64,000 bases of DNA from an uncultured Saprospiraceae bacterium (GTDB lineage Bacteria; Bacteroidota; Bacteroidia; Chitinophagales; Saprospiraceae), in NCBI GenBank assembly GCA_937139495.1, contig CAKZQC010000012.1, forward strand, positions 62,001 through 126,000, given 5' to 3'. Position 1 is the first letter of the stretch; each line of letters starts with the position of its first letter. Made by a program: the position numbers and the translations under genes. Below the pieces are notes generated by a model, which worked only from the letters and a program-made list of their open reading frames with translations, ran no database searches and was not told where the DNA came from. Shown here piece by piece: positions 9,449 through 18,811 of this stretch.

Positions 9449-12400
9449 TTAAACTAAGTCTTTGGCTTGCTTCGTCCAATCGTAACGCAACCAGCTAGTT
9501 TTGAACCCCTTGATTGCCTTATTGATTTCGCTGACAGCTGCATCGTCTAGCTCTGCAATCTGCTCAAACTTATGAATCCCTGCATCGTGCAAACGTCCAG
9601 CCATTGCTTTGCCCAGTCCTTTGATAACTGTTAAATCATCTTTGACACTGACGCTAGGCTCTTCTTCTTTGACTTGAAACGACTTGAACTTGCTCGTAGC
9701 AGGTATATTTTCGATTTCACCAAAAGCTCTTCTGATAATATCTAACTGTTGTGCTTCATGCGACTTTTTGAATCCAGTAGCAGGTGATGCACTTGATTTT
9801 CTAGCCACTAGTTCCAAATCAAACTTGCGGTAGAATGCCAAGATGTACTGCCATGCTCCCATATTAGAAGGTTCTTCTTGTACCCAGAACCATTCTGCAT
9901 TATTGTATTTCTTGATTAATTCTTTCACTTGATCTTTCGGGAAAGGATACAATTGCTCTAGTCGTACAATAGCAACATCATCTCTATTATCTTCTACTTT
10001 TTTGTCGAGTAATTCGTAGTATATCTTACCAGAACAACATAGCACACGCTTGATTCCTTCGCCTGATTTCACTTTCGGGTCATCAAATACTTCCTTGAAA
10101 CCACCCGTAGTATATTCGTCGAAAGACGACACACACTCTCTGTACAATACTTCATCGTCTGGACGAGAAATATCTTTGGGGCGAAGTAGTTTTTTGGGAC
10201 TCATCACGATAAGTGGCTTACGGAAAGGACGAGCCAACTGACGACGCATCAAGTGGAAGAAGTTGGCAGGTGTGGTTACATTGGCTACCGTCAAGTTATA
10301 TTCGGCACAAGCCTGTAGGTAACGCTCCAACTTAGCGGAAGAGTGTTCTGGACCTTGACCTTCGTAGCCGTGTGGCAATAACATCACTAAGCCCGAATTG
10401 CGTTGCCATTTACTCTCCGAAGAAGAAATAAATTGGTCAAAAATAGTTTGTGCTCCATTGGCAAAATCACCAAATTGAGCCTCCCACAACACCAAAGAAT
10501 CAGGTGTAGCGGTAGAGTATCCAAACTCAAAACCTAGTACCGCAAATTCTGAAAGCAGCGAATTGTAAATTCTAAAATTGCCTTGCTCTTCAGTTAAGTT
10601 ATTAAGGCGGTTGTATTGTTTGTTAGTATCTACATCGTATAGCACGGCATTGCGATGCGAAAAAGTACCTCGTTTCACATCTTGCCCACTCATACGAATA
10701 TCTCTACCCTCCATAAGCAATGTACCATACGCTAGGTGTTCACCCATTGCCCAATCCGTCAATCCTCTGTCGATAAACTCTTGTGTACGACTAAATAGAC
10801 GCTTTAGTTTAGGCAATGGCTTGAAATCTTCGGGTACGGTCTGTAGCTTATTCAATATCTGCTTGATGGTATCCAACTGAACGAAAGTATCAGGCGATTG
10901 CTTGAAATCTTCTTCCGTGGTGTACCATTTTAGCTTTTGCCAAGCCAATTCAGGTGCTTGGAAACTATATTCGAGTTCTTCTTCTTTTACTTTTGCAAAT
11001 TTATCCTGCAACAAAGCATCGTATTCTTTGTCCATTTGTTTTGCCATCTTAGCTTCTATCTCACCTAAGGCAACTAGTTTTTTGCTATAAATGGTACGAG
11101 GATCTTCATGCTTTTTGATTAGTTTGTACAATTGTGGCTGAGTGAATTTTGGATCATCGCCTTCATTGTGTCCGTGCTTACGATAGCACACCATATCAAT
11201 AAATACATCGGTATTGAACTGCTGACGGTATTCCGCTGCTAGTTCGGCTACAAATAGTACCGCTTCTGGATCATCTCCATTGACATGGAAAATAGGTGCC
11301 TGTATCATATTGGCTGCAGCAGTACAGTAGGTAGAAGAACGAGCATCGTCAAAATCAGTCGTAAAACCAATTTGATTATTGATAACAAAGTGGATAGTAC
11401 CACCAGTATAATAACCTTCCAATTGGCTCATTTGAGCCAATTCATATACTACGCCCTGCCCTGCTACGGCAGCATCACCATGAATAACGATGGGCAATAT
11501 TTTGTCAAAATTACTTTGGTATAATATATCTGCTTTCGCTCTAGCAAAACCTTCCAATACTGGATTAACCGCTTCTAGATGCGAAGGATTAGGAGCTAAT
11601 TTCAAGTGTACTTTATTACCCTCTGGAGTTGTCATTTCGGAAGCAAAACCTAAGTGATACTTCACATCACCATCTCCAAAAACACTATCTTCTGGAATAT
11701 CGCCTTCAAACTCTTTGAAAATATATTCGTAGGTCTTGCCCATGATATTCGCCAATATATTGAGGCGACCACGGTGAGCCATACCAATAACTACTTCTTC
11801 TACTTCTAGTGTAGCGGCTTTATTGATAATACCATCTAAAGCAGGGATTGTAGATTCGCCACCTTCTAAACCAAAACGTTTTTGGGCAACATATTTTTTT
11901 GCTAAAAAATTCTCAAATCCTGTTGCTCCATTGAGTTTTTCTAGTATTCTTTTTTTCTTCTCTAGCGTGTGACCAAACGCATCTTTTTTACTGATTTTTT
12001 CGATACGCTCACGTAGCCATAGCTTTTTATCTTGGTTCTCGATGTGTGCGTATTCAAATCCAATATTGTTACTATACACTACTTTTAGATGGTCGATAAT
12101 ATCCGCCAAAGTTGCATTGGGCATCCCTATTTCGGCACCTGCCGCAAACGACTTAGTGAGGTCGCTGTCAGACAAACCAAAGAAACCCAAATCAAGGCTA
12201 GGAAAACGATTTTTACGCTGGCGAATAGGGTTAGTCGTTGAGGTCAAATGCCCTCTTTGGCGGTAAGCCTCAATAAGCTGTAATACAGCCAATTCTTGTA
12301 TAGAAAATTGGGCAGCAGGTGAGCTATTGGCTGGTTTGCCAGCAGCAGAAGGTGTATTTTCTTCGCTTCCGTTAGCATATTCGAATCCTAAGAAAAATTC

Positions 12401-12499
12401 TTTCCAGCCAGCAGGAACGCTGTCGTTGTCTTGTTGAAACTTTTGGTATAATCCCTCAATATACGAAGGGTGAGCATTTGAAATAAATGAATAATCCAT
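9449..12499 (-). CDS. sucA: 2-oxoglutarate dehydrogenase E1 component with C-terminal HhH-like extension
   Basis: Thiamine-diphosphate E1 of the 2-oxoglutarate dehydrogenase complex (TCA cycle, cytoplasm): decarboxylates 2-oxoglutarate and passes the succinyl group to E2 lipoate. The N-terminus MDYSFISNAHPSYIEGLYQKF is the short E1 leader. MAHRGRLNILANIMGK and the HGDAAVAGQGVVYE block (near 340) are hallmark stretches. The transketolase-like pyrimidine domain (QFGDFANGAQ) and the C-terminal domain (LYPFP...WVQEEPSNMGAW) are intact. The E1 body ends near residue 939. The remaining 77 residues are extra: an acidic linker, then DLTVIKGLGKAMAGRL at 955-970, a helix-hairpin-helix-like sequence, and a basic/aromatic end. 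No sucB lies beside it. Confidence 0.95.
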   Translation of the reverse strand: MDYSFISNAHPSYIEGLYQKFQQDNDSVPAGWKEFFLGFEYANGSEENTPSAAGKPANSSPAAQFSIQELAVLQLIEAYRQRGHLTSTTNPIRQRKNRFPSLDLGFFGLSDSDLTKSFAAGAEIGMPNATLADIIDHLKVVYSNNIGFEYAHIENQDKKLWLRERIEKISKKDAFGHTLEKKKRILEKLNGATGFENFLAKKYVAQKRFGLEGGESTIPALDGIINKAATLEVEEVVIGMAHRGRLNILANIMGKTYEYIFKEFEGDIPEDSVFGDGDVKYHLGFASEMTTPEGNKVHLKLAPNPSHLEAVNPVLEGFARAKADILYQSNFDKILPIVIHGDAAVAGQGVVYELAQMSQLEGYYTGGTIHFVINNQIGFTTDFDDARSSTYCTAAANMIQAPIFHVNGDDPEAVLFVAELAAEYRQQFNTDVFIDMVCYRKHGHNEGDDPKFTQPQLYKLIKKHEDPRTIYSKKLVALGEIEAKMAKQMDKEYDALLQDKFAKVKEEELEYSFQAPELAWQKLKWYTTEEDFKQSPDTFVQLDTIKQILNKLQTVPEDFKPLPKLKRLFSRTQEFIDRGLTDWAMGEHLAYGTLLMEGRDIRMSGQDVKRGTFSHRNAVLYDVDTNKQYNRLNNLTEEQGNFRIYNSLLSEFAVLGFEFGYSTATPDSLVLWEAQFGDFANGAQTIFDQFISSSESKWQRNSGLVMLLPHGYEGQGPEHSSAKLERYLQACAEYNLTVANVTTPANFFHLMRRQLARPFRKPLIVMSPKKLLRPKDISRPDDEVLYRECVSSFDEYTTGGFKEVFDDPKVKSGEGIKRVLCCSGKIYYELLDKKVEDNRDDVAIVRLEQLYPFPKDQVKELIKKYNNAEWFWVQEEPSNMGAWQYILAFYRKFDLELVARKSSASPATGFKKSHEAQQLDIIRRAFGEIENIPATSKFKSFQVKEEEPSVSVKDDLTVIKGLGKAMAGRLHDAGIHKFEQIAELDDAAVSEINKAIKGFKTSWLRYDWTKQAKDLV

Positions 12500-12776
12500 T
12501 TTTATAGTTGTATCAGTTTTTGGTTACGGCAAGCGTCGGGGATTCCGCTACACCTACTTTTTTGTTAAAGAAACTAGGGATTCTATAGCCTCGTTTCTTT
12601 CAATAATTAAGAAGCTACAAGGTACAAAAGTTATTGTTAAAATTACAAACTCTAAGTTCTGTTATTTACATAAATTGTATTCTACTTGCATTCTGTCACC
12701 TAGATAGACAATTTCTACAATAAATAGTTGCGTTATTTTTTTGTTGCAATTCCTATTTTTGATCCAAAAAAATCAC

Positions 12777-12784
12777 TATATTTG
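12777..12784 (+). promoter_or_regulatory. Candidate distal -7 promoter element of rpsT
   Basis: TATATTTG, an exact TAnnTTTG match, 158 bases before the rpsT ATG. It could be a second, distal promoter or a chance match. Confidence 0.3.
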
Positions 12785-12870
12785 AGCGATTCAATAGTAA
12801 GACTCCCCTATGGGTTAGTAGAAATATTCGATTTTAGTACGAATTAATTAAAATAATTCAATCTAATGCT

Positions 12871-12878
12871 TATCTTTG
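12871..12878 (+). promoter_or_regulatory. Candidate proximal -7 promoter element of rpsT
   Basis: TATCTTTG matches TAnnTTTG and lies 64 bases before the rpsT start codon, a plausible distance for a ribosomal protein leader. No convincing -33 TTTG was seen. Confidence 0.45.
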
Positions 12879-12941
12879 CGTACCTTATCTAGGAAAATAT
12901 TGATTATTTTAATTAGAAAAAACTAAAAACACTTTTGCATA

Positions 12942-13199
12942 ATGGCAAATCATAAATCAGCAAAAAAACGCGTAAGACAGGATTTAAAGAAGAGACTACA
13001 CAACCGTTTCTACAAAAAAACTGCTCGTTCAGCTATCCAGACACTCCGTGAAATTGAGAACAAAGAAGAAGCTCAAAAATTCTTGCCTAGAGTAGTATCT
13101 ATGTTAGATCGTTTAGCTAAAAGAAACCAAATTCACAAAAATAAAGCAGCAAACTTAAAATCTAAGTTGGCTAATCACATTAGTGGATTGGAGAAATAA
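12942..13199 (+). CDS. rpsT: 30S ribosomal protein S20
   Basis: 85 residues, highly basic and helical, binding 16S rRNA early in small-subunit assembly. The N-terminus MANHKSAKKRVRQDLKKRLHN is the family signature. The later RNQIHKNKAANLKSKLA stretch matches the C-terminal helix. Length fits the family (about 83-90). It is monocistronic, with its own leader and a strong hairpin 22 bases after the stop, the usual arrangement for rpsT. The leader is A-rich before the ATG rather than carrying a clear Shine-Dalgarno sequence. Confidence 0.97.
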   Translation: MANHKSAKKRVRQDLKKRLHNRFYKKTARSAIQTLREIENKEEAQKFLPRVVSMLDRLAKRNQIHKNKAANLKSKLANHISGLEK

Positions 13200-13221
13200 T
13201 CAAATTGAATTTGATTATTAT

Positions 13222-13258
13222 GAAAGGCACATTTCTACATGGTAGAAATGTGCCTTTC
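13222..13258 (+). terminator. rpsT terminator hairpin
   Basis: Perfect 17-base inverted repeat (GAAAGGCACATTTCTAC and its complement) with a 3-base loop, just after rpsT. The trailing T-run is short, but the stem is very stable. Confidence 0.8.
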
Positions 13259-13391
13259 GCTATATGTATTTGTGTCTGCTCTTTTTGCAATACTAAACCA
13301 AAGCCACTTTCATACGTTCTGTTGTGACAATACTCTAATCAAAAATAGGCACTTTGCTCCTGCTAGTATCTATTGAAGCAATCTATTTTTT

Positions 13392-14195
13392 ATGAAAAAA
13401 AGCAAAAAAACGTTACTTTGGAAAATCATACCGCCTGTCCCTAGTTCTCCGAGTTATTTGTTTGGTACCATGCACGTCCGAGACCAACGAGCTTTTAGAG
13501 GTTGGCAGACGTTAGTCGACTGTATAGACACTTGCGATATGTTCGCAGCCGAATACAATTTGGAAGATGCCGATGTTGAGCAGCTCCAAAGAGCGACCCA
13601 ACTCCCTGCTGGCTTAACGATACAAAATATTGTAAAGCCAAGCACGTTCAAAAAATTAGATAAATTGGTGCAGCAGGAAACCGATTACGACCTTTCGTTT
13701 TTCAACCATCTTTCTCCGCTCATGCTACACAATGTATTGACGGAGTCACAATTGGGAAAAGAAGAATCCGAGCCACTTGATGCCAAGTTATTTGAGACCG
13801 CTCAACAACTTGGCAAAATTATGACTGGGCTAGAGAGTTTTGAGGGACAAATGGCTGTATTCAAAAAATTGGCTATACAAGATCAAATCAAGTCACTCAA
13901 AGACGTTGCTTTCAATTTCAAGAAATATAAACGAGATTTGAAACGTACCGTAGAGCTGTACTTGGAAGGCGACATACATAAGCTACTCCGAAAAGTAAAA
14001 AAGACAACAGGTGGCATGCGTCGTGTATTGCTGTATGATAGAAATATCCGCATGGCAGACAATTTCGAAAAACTGACCCTAGATGGCAACCTTTTTGCAG
14101 CTATTGGGGCAGGACATTTGGCAGGTAAAAAAGGTGTATTATCACTGCTAAAACAAAAAGGATTTGGAATAAAACCAGTTCTTTATTTAGATTAA
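13392..14195 (+). CDS. TraB/GumN family protein
   Basis: 267 residues. The family hallmark is seen at both ends: YLFGTMHVRD at 22-31 (GTxH-type motif, preceded by LLWKI) and AAIGAGHLAGKKGVLSLL near 236-253 (GxGHL-type motif). Conserved histidine and glutamate residues (the E of FAAEYNLED, the histidines of both motifs) suggest a metal-dependent hydrolase. The fold is thought to be related to EreA/ChaN or Tiki-type proteases, but bacterial members are mostly uncharacterised. There is no signal peptide, so this copy looks cytoplasmic. It probably shares a transcript with the next gene, 61 bases away. An 11-base imperfect hairpin at about 14195-14229 lies between them without a T-run. Confidence 0.85.
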   Translation: MKKSKKTLLWKIIPPVPSSPSYLFGTMHVRDQRAFRGWQTLVDCIDTCDMFAAEYNLEDADVEQLQRATQLPAGLTIQNIVKPSTFKKLDKLVQQETDYDLSFFNHLSPLMLHNVLTESQLGKEESEPLDAKLFETAQQLGKIMTGLESFEGQMAVFKKLAIQDQIKSLKDVAFNFKKYKRDLKRTVELYLEGDIHKLLRKVKKTTGGMRRVLLYDRNIRMADNFEKLTLDGNLFAAIGAGHLAGKKGVLSLLKQKGFGIKPVLYLD

Positions 14196-14256
14196 TTGCT
14201 CCAAACTAACTTCTTAGCATTGGAGCGATTGCACGCTCAAAAGTAAGGCTAAAGAT

Positions 14257-16455
14257 ATGATGTATAAATGGTGTTGGTGTATTTTTTTTGTGAGTTTGTC
14301 GCTCTCTACTTGGGGACAACAATTAGTAAATATTAAAGAGGTACGTATCCTCAAACACGTCGTACTCGAAGGCGAATATACTGCTTCCCGAGGGGCTACA
14401 GTCACTCTAGATTGGTCGTATGCCGATACCACCGATACCAATAACCTTCGTTGGGAATTAGAATTAATTCGTCAATCTGTTTCGGTGTTTCGTACAATCG
14501 TTTCTCCTAACGAAAGTGCTATTTCGGAGGGTGTTTCCAATACGCTTACCTTTCAGATTCCTTATCGCTCCATAGAGCTAGAAGAAGGCATCCATACTGT
14601 ATCCTTACGGATTGGTTTAGCACAACAATCGCTAGCACTCTATACTCAAAAAATAAAATGGCAGCAGCCACCTGTTTTTGATGTAATGCTAGAAATGCAG
14701 CAAGCTACCATCACGCCTGATTCCAATTACAATCCTATTGGATTGTATAACAATGCCCCCGACCCAATTTGGTTGGTACAGGTATATGACGAGCAGAAAA
14801 AAGGTATGGTAGATCGCAATAGTTTTCAGCCACTTGCCTTCCAAACAGCTACTACCATGACGGCTTTTGATAGTTTGATTATTGGCGTGTACAACGATGA
14901 CCCAGCTGACAAAAAATGGCTGGGACAATATGCCTTAGCACCCAATTCCGACAGTATTCGTCAGGTATTGCAGCAGCCACTCCTACCTCAAGTAGCCGCT
15001 AGCAAAATTTATATTCGCAAACTACTCCGAGATAAAGTCAGTAGCCAATTTGGGCTGCTCGAAAATCAAGTTCATCAAGGTATTAGAGGTGTTATTTTGT
15101 CTTTTTCTTATGACTTACCCTATTATTATCGCAAAAAAAACATCGCTATTCAGCTGAAAAATCATCAAAATCAATCGCTGCAAAACTACTTAACATTAGC
15201 CGAAAGTCGTCAGCAAATTGACAACAAAATCATAGGAAACTATCGCTACTTTGTCCCCTATCATCACTTGCAGAACACCACCACGATTGGCTTGACGCTG
15301 TCTGCCAACAAAAACACGATTCAACAACACACCACTGCCCCATTGGTCATACCCAAAACGGTAGATGAAGTGAGTGTCAGCCAAACTGCTGGACATCGCC
15401 GAGCAGGTGTATCCGGAATACTTTATCGGTTAGATTATCAATTGCCAGAACTCAATCCAGAGGCAGAATTGCAAATCCGATTTCCGAGCATAGAACCTAC
15501 GGTATTATCCAAAATAAGTTATTGGTCAGCCAACTTCCCCAATGATATTAAGCAAGGCGACAAGGGAAAAATCCCAACATTACAACAGCAAACTATCTTT
15601 GTTTTTCTACCCTACTTTGTAGCTCCTAGCAATATCCAATTACAGCCTCAACTGTGGCTCAAAACAAACCATATTCCAGCCATCAAAATGGCTACTTTCT
15701 ATACCAAACCTTATGGCAGACCGCTACAACTCAGCGACATTAGTATCCAAACCAGCTTGGTGCAGTCAGAAGTATTTGAGGGAATTAGTGGCGAACGCTT
15801 TGAGTTTGGGATTGAAATACCTGACTATTACCACAGCAAAGGTGATTTTATATTGACAATATTAGCCGATGGAAAAGAAGCGACGCTTCCTATTTTCATC
15901 AACGATGATTGTTATGCTAGTCGAGTACAACCTATCAGGAATCAACGCAAATTATCAGTTTTTGTACCATATAGAGCGATGGAAGAAGGCAAAAAATACC
16001 AAGTCATTTTACAAGCAAAAAGTGAAGGCTTTGCACTTTCGGAAGCTCGACAGGAGCTGTTCCATAATCCTCGCCAGCAGCTACAAACCAAAGATTTGTA
16101 TATCCAGCAACTACATACCCCCGAATGGAAAAAAGTAGTTATCAAAATAGGCATTCGAAATTTCAAAAACCTAAACAGAACCTATCCACATTTGGGCTAT
16201 CAAACAATTGCTCAGGATAGCCTTTCGGGCAATTATAAACTGCGGTTGGCGAATGCCAATAATAAACAATATCGCCTCACCGCAGATGCCGATGATGAGC
16301 TTGTTATTTGGATCAAAGAAGAGGGAAAACCCGATGACTCGGCTCAAATTATTCGTACTTCTTTGGCTGCTTTAGTAGCAAGCAACCAACAATTGGAAAT
16401 CAAAAATGAAGACAAAATCAAGCTATTTCAACTAAAAGTAATTGATAAAAAATAG
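14257..16455 (+). CDS. Large secreted protein of unknown function
   Basis: 732 residues with an N-terminal signal peptide (MMYKWCWCIFFVSLSLSTWGQ). Not recognised. The sequence alternates short hydrophobic and polar stretches and appears mostly beta. Internal similarity is suggestive: segments beginning near 35, 250, 380 and 500 each follow a 'ILSFSYDLPYYYRKKNIAIQL' or 'GILYRLDYQLPELNPEAELQI' style pattern, as expected of repeated Ig-like sandwiches of 110-130 residues. There is no lipobox, transmembrane helix or T9SS tail, so it is probably periplasmic. Its neighbour upstream is the TraB/GumN gene. The C-terminus ends in a charged strand region (LFQLKVIDKK). No terminator was seen before the convergent MATE gene. 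Confidence 0.75.
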   Translation: MMYKWCWCIFFVSLSLSTWGQQLVNIKEVRILKHVVLEGEYTASRGATVTLDWSYADTTDTNNLRWELELIRQSVSVFRTIVSPNESAISEGVSNTLTFQIPYRSIELEEGIHTVSLRIGLAQQSLALYTQKIKWQQPPVFDVMLEMQQATITPDSNYNPIGLYNNAPDPIWLVQVYDEQKKGMVDRNSFQPLAFQTATTMTAFDSLIIGVYNDDPADKKWLGQYALAPNSDSIRQVLQQPLLPQVAASKIYIRKLLRDKVSSQFGLLENQVHQGIRGVILSFSYDLPYYYRKKNIAIQLKNHQNQSLQNYLTLAESRQQIDNKIIGNYRYFVPYHHLQNTTTIGLTLSANKNTIQQHTTAPLVIPKTVDEVSVSQTAGHRRAGVSGILYRLDYQLPELNPEAELQIRFPSIEPTVLSKISYWSANFPNDIKQGDKGKIPTLQQQTIFVFLPYFVAPSNIQLQPQLWLKTNHIPAIKMATFYTKPYGRPLQLSDISIQTSLVQSEVFEGISGERFEFGIEIPDYYHSKGDFILTILADGKEATLPIFINDDCYASRVQPIRNQRKLSVFVPYRAMEEGKKYQVILQAKSEGFALSEARQELFHNPRQQLQTKDLYIQQLHTPEWKKVVIKIGIRNFKNLNRTYPHLGYQTIAQDSLSGNYKLRLANANNKQYRLTADADDELVIWIKEEGKPDDSAQIIRTSLAALVASNQQLEIKNEDKIKLFQLKVIDKK

Positions 16456-16505
16456 TACAATCTGACCAAAAATGATGCTAGCCAAAAAGTGTCCAATTTT
16501 ATACC

Positions 16506-17891
16506 TTACTTTACCAAATGATTGATTGGTTCATCTTCTGATTCTATTTTATTTTTGGACAATACTTTTTTGTAAATATACCAAAAGGTAATAATCGCAG
16601 CACCCGTATCGGCTATCGGAAAAGCAAACCAAATACCATTGATTCCTACAAATCTGGGCAAAATCAACAAAATAGGAATCAAGAAAAAGCCCTGTTTGGT
16701 CATAGCCAACAACAAAGCAGGCAAAGACTTGCCGATTGCCTGAAAATAGGCACTACCAATCAAATTGATAGCAATAAGTGGCGTAGCCATAAATACATAT
16801 CGCATCGCAGGTACCGTAGCGGCTATCAGCTCCTTATCTTTGGTGAATAAGGCGGTAATCTGAGGGGCTAATACCATAATCAAAGCAAAAGTAAGAATCG
16901 CAATGATAGTCGCCCATTTCATGGATAGCTTAATCAGTTCATCAACTCTTTCCTTGAGTTTTGCACCATAATTGTAGCCCAAAATAGGCACAAATCCTTG
17001 TGTAATTCCGATAGTCGGAAAATTCGCAAACATCAGCATTCTGCTTATAATACCGTAAGCCGAAACGCCAACAGTACCACCTATCATAAACAGTGTGTTG
17101 TTGAGTAAGATGGACAAAATACTAATGATGCCTTGACGAGATAGCGTAACCGAGCCAATGCCCATTATTTCTTTAGTAATCGACCAATTCAATCTCAATT
17201 TTCGAAAACTGATGGTCAATTGTTCTTGTTTGAAAACAAAAAAGTACACCGTAAAAATGGCACTAGACATATAAGATATGGAGGTCGCCCAGGCGGCTCC
17301 TTCTATGCCCATATCAAACCCTACGATAAAAACAGGATCAAGAATTAGATTTAAGACGGCAGGTATCAGCAAGGTAAACATTGCTGTTTTGGGGTGTCCC
17401 AAAGAGCGCATTATATTATTGGACATAATCGCCCAACTCAAACAAGGGATACCCAACAATACAATATTAAAATATGCCTTGGAAGGCTCTGCCAGCTCTT
17501 GACGACCTCCAAATATCATCAATATTTGTTCGTTGAACAAAAAACATAATAACAGGACAATCATTCCTGAACCCAAGTTCAGTATGACTTGGTTATTGAA
17601 TGTCAAGTTGGCTTTTTCGTCATTATTTTCGCCAAAGGAGCGAGAAATAAGAGAAGCCCCTCCTATCCCCAATGCCATACCTAAGCTGGCAATCAAATAG
17701 ACAATCGGCTGCACGACCGTAATCGCTCCAATCCCAGCTGTACCAACCCAACGCCCAACAAATATAGTGTCAATAATTCCATAAATGGACATCACCAACA
17801 TTCCTACAGCGGCAGGAATGGCTTGATCTCTCAATAACTTGGGGAGTGGCTCTTTGCCAAATGCTTCTTTTTTCTCTTTATCAGATTTCAT
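16506..17891 (-). CDS. MATE family efflux transporter
   Basis: 461 residues, twelve predicted membrane segments arranged as two six-helix halves, the usual MATE length. The first half carries LLRDQAIPAAVGMLVMSIYGIIDTIFVGRWVG, typical of MATE helix 1-2 with the asparagine/aspartate ion site region. The second half repeats the pattern near 245 (LSRQGIISILSILLNNTLF) and IGITQGFVPILGYNYGAK. Family role: proton- or sodium-driven export of organic cations, drugs or metabolites; the substrate is unknown. The N-terminus MKSDKEKKEAFGKEPLPKLLRDQ is cytoplasmic. It is a single gene, separated from the redoxin gene by 231 bases with hairpins. Confidence 0.92.
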   Translation of the reverse strand: MKSDKEKKEAFGKEPLPKLLRDQAIPAAVGMLVMSIYGIIDTIFVGRWVGTAGIGAITVVQPIVYLIASLGMALGIGGASLISRSFGENNDEKANLTFNNQVILNLGSGMIVLLLCFLFNEQILMIFGGRQELAEPSKAYFNIVLLGIPCLSWAIMSNNIMRSLGHPKTAMFTLLIPAVLNLILDPVFIVGFDMGIEGAAWATSISYMSSAIFTVYFFVFKQEQLTISFRKLRLNWSITKEIMGIGSVTLSRQGIISILSILLNNTLFMIGGTVGVSAYGIISRMLMFANFPTIGITQGFVPILGYNYGAKLKERVDELIKLSMKWATIIAILTFALIMVLAPQITALFTKDKELIAATVPAMRYVFMATPLIAINLIGSAYFQAIGKSLPALLLAMTKQGFFLIPILLILPRFVGINGIWFAFPIADTGAAIITFWYIYKKVLSKNKIESEDEPINHLVK

Positions 17892-17938
17892 CGAATACTT
17901 TAGTAATACAAAAACAGAAAGATTGTGTAAATAAAAAA

Positions 17939-17954
17939 AGGTTGTTAATCAACC
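17939..17954 (-). terminator. Short hairpin with T-run
   Basis: GGTTG-TTAAT-CAACC followed on the minus strand by TTTTTTT. It could be a second terminator for the redoxin transcript or part of the MATE leader. The stem is only 5 bases. Confidence 0.35.
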
Positions 17955-18060
17955 TATTACCACACAATCCATTAGCTAAACAAAATAGTAGTGTAAAGTT
18001 CAATTTGATTGATGAAATTGATGGAAATAAAACAAAAGCATCCTCTTGTCTGCTACAAAA

Positions 18061-18101
18061 AAATATCCTCCATCACTATCGGTTAGTAATCGAGGATATT
18101 T
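18061..18101 (-). terminator. Redoxin gene terminator
   Basis: AAATATCCTC (18061-18070) pairs with GAGGATATTT (18092-18101). The inner part (ATCACTA / TAGTAAT) extends the stem with one mismatch, and a T-run follows on the minus strand. It begins 22 bases past the redoxin stop. Confidence 0.8.
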
Positions 18102-18122
18102 TTAACTTAAAAGCGGAGCTTA

Positions 18123-18677
18123 TTACTTCCACTTGATATTGCAGCCAGCACTAGGATACTGCTTGGCAGGCATTTCTTTATCTTCGATAATCGCATCGAG
18201 TGCCGCTCTCAAATCGCTCCCTGTTACAGGTACATCACTATTGGGGCGAGAAGAGCAGAAACGTCCACGATATGCCAATTCTAACTTCCCTGTAAAGACA
18301 TAAAAATCAGGTGTACAGGCAGCAGCATAAGCATGAGCAACTTCTTGTTTTTCGTCATACAAGTAAGGAAAAGTATAACCCACCTCTTCTGCTAACTCTT
18401 TCATCTTTTCTGGGCTATCTTGTGGGTAGCGTACTACATCATTGCTACTAATAGCCACAAATACAACACCTTTCTTTTGGTACTCCTCTGCCAAGGCAAC
18501 CAACTGCTCGTTGATGTGCAACACATAAGGACAGTGATTGCAAGTAAACATAATAACATTGGCTACTTGCGAATGATCACTTTCTAAATTAAACCCCTTA
18601 CCCGTTACGGTATCAGGCAGCGTAAAATCAGGGGCAATCGTACCCAATTCCAACATATTTGATTCGGTCAAAGACAT
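18123..18677 (-). CDS. Thioredoxin-fold redoxin (AhpC/TSA-like)
   Basis: 184 residues, one thioredoxin-like domain. APDFTLPDTVTGK near 15-27 is the redoxin/AhpC lead-in. FTCNHCPYV at 44-52 gives a CxxC pair (C46, C49) where thioredoxins have WCGPC. Further on are VVFVAISSNDV, a YPYLYDEKQEVAHAYAA-like block and CTPDFYVF with the cis-proline. This set marks the bacterial 'thioredoxin family protein/PRX-like' group, probably cytoplasmic because no signal peptide is present. Likely role: thiol-disulfide exchange or peroxide reduction; the exact substrate is unknown. It is monocistronic with a good terminator. Confidence 0.88.
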   Translation of the reverse strand: MSLTESNMLELGTIAPDFTLPDTVTGKGFNLESDHSQVANVIMFTCNHCPYVLHINEQLVALAEEYQKKGVVFVAISSNDVVRYPQDSPEKMKELAEEVGYTFPYLYDEKQEVAHAYAAACTPDFYVFTGKLELAYRGRFCSSRPNSDVPVTGSDLRAALDAIIEDKEMPAKQYPSAGCNIKWK

Positions 18678-18799
18678 ATTTTAGTATTTTTTTAGTGAAT
18701 TTTCGCAAAAAAGTGCGACTACAAAGGATTCATTCTGCTTCTGTAATACTTCCTAATGAATAATGTTCAATAGTATTCGTACAAAAATATAAAATTCGT

Positions 18800-18807
18800 T
18801 ACATTTG
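18800..18807 (+). promoter_or_regulatory. Candidate -7 promoter element, possibly giving a leaderless mRNA
   Basis: TACATTTG matches TAnnTTTG and ends only 4 bases before the ATG at 18812. If used, transcription would begin at or next to the start codon of the membrane protein gene that heads the lolD operon. Confidence 0.35.
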
Positions 18808-18811
18808 AAGT

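Larger units (their letters stand above)
12500..12941. other. Divergent regulatory region between sucA and rpsT
   Basis: 442 bases with no ORF. It contains two plus-strand -7 candidates (12777-12784 and 12871-12878) and a short palindrome CCCCTATGGG between them. No exact minus-strand -7 element for sucA was found; CAAAAGTT near 12624 comes close. No hairpin typical of a riboswitch was recognised. Confidence 0.4.
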
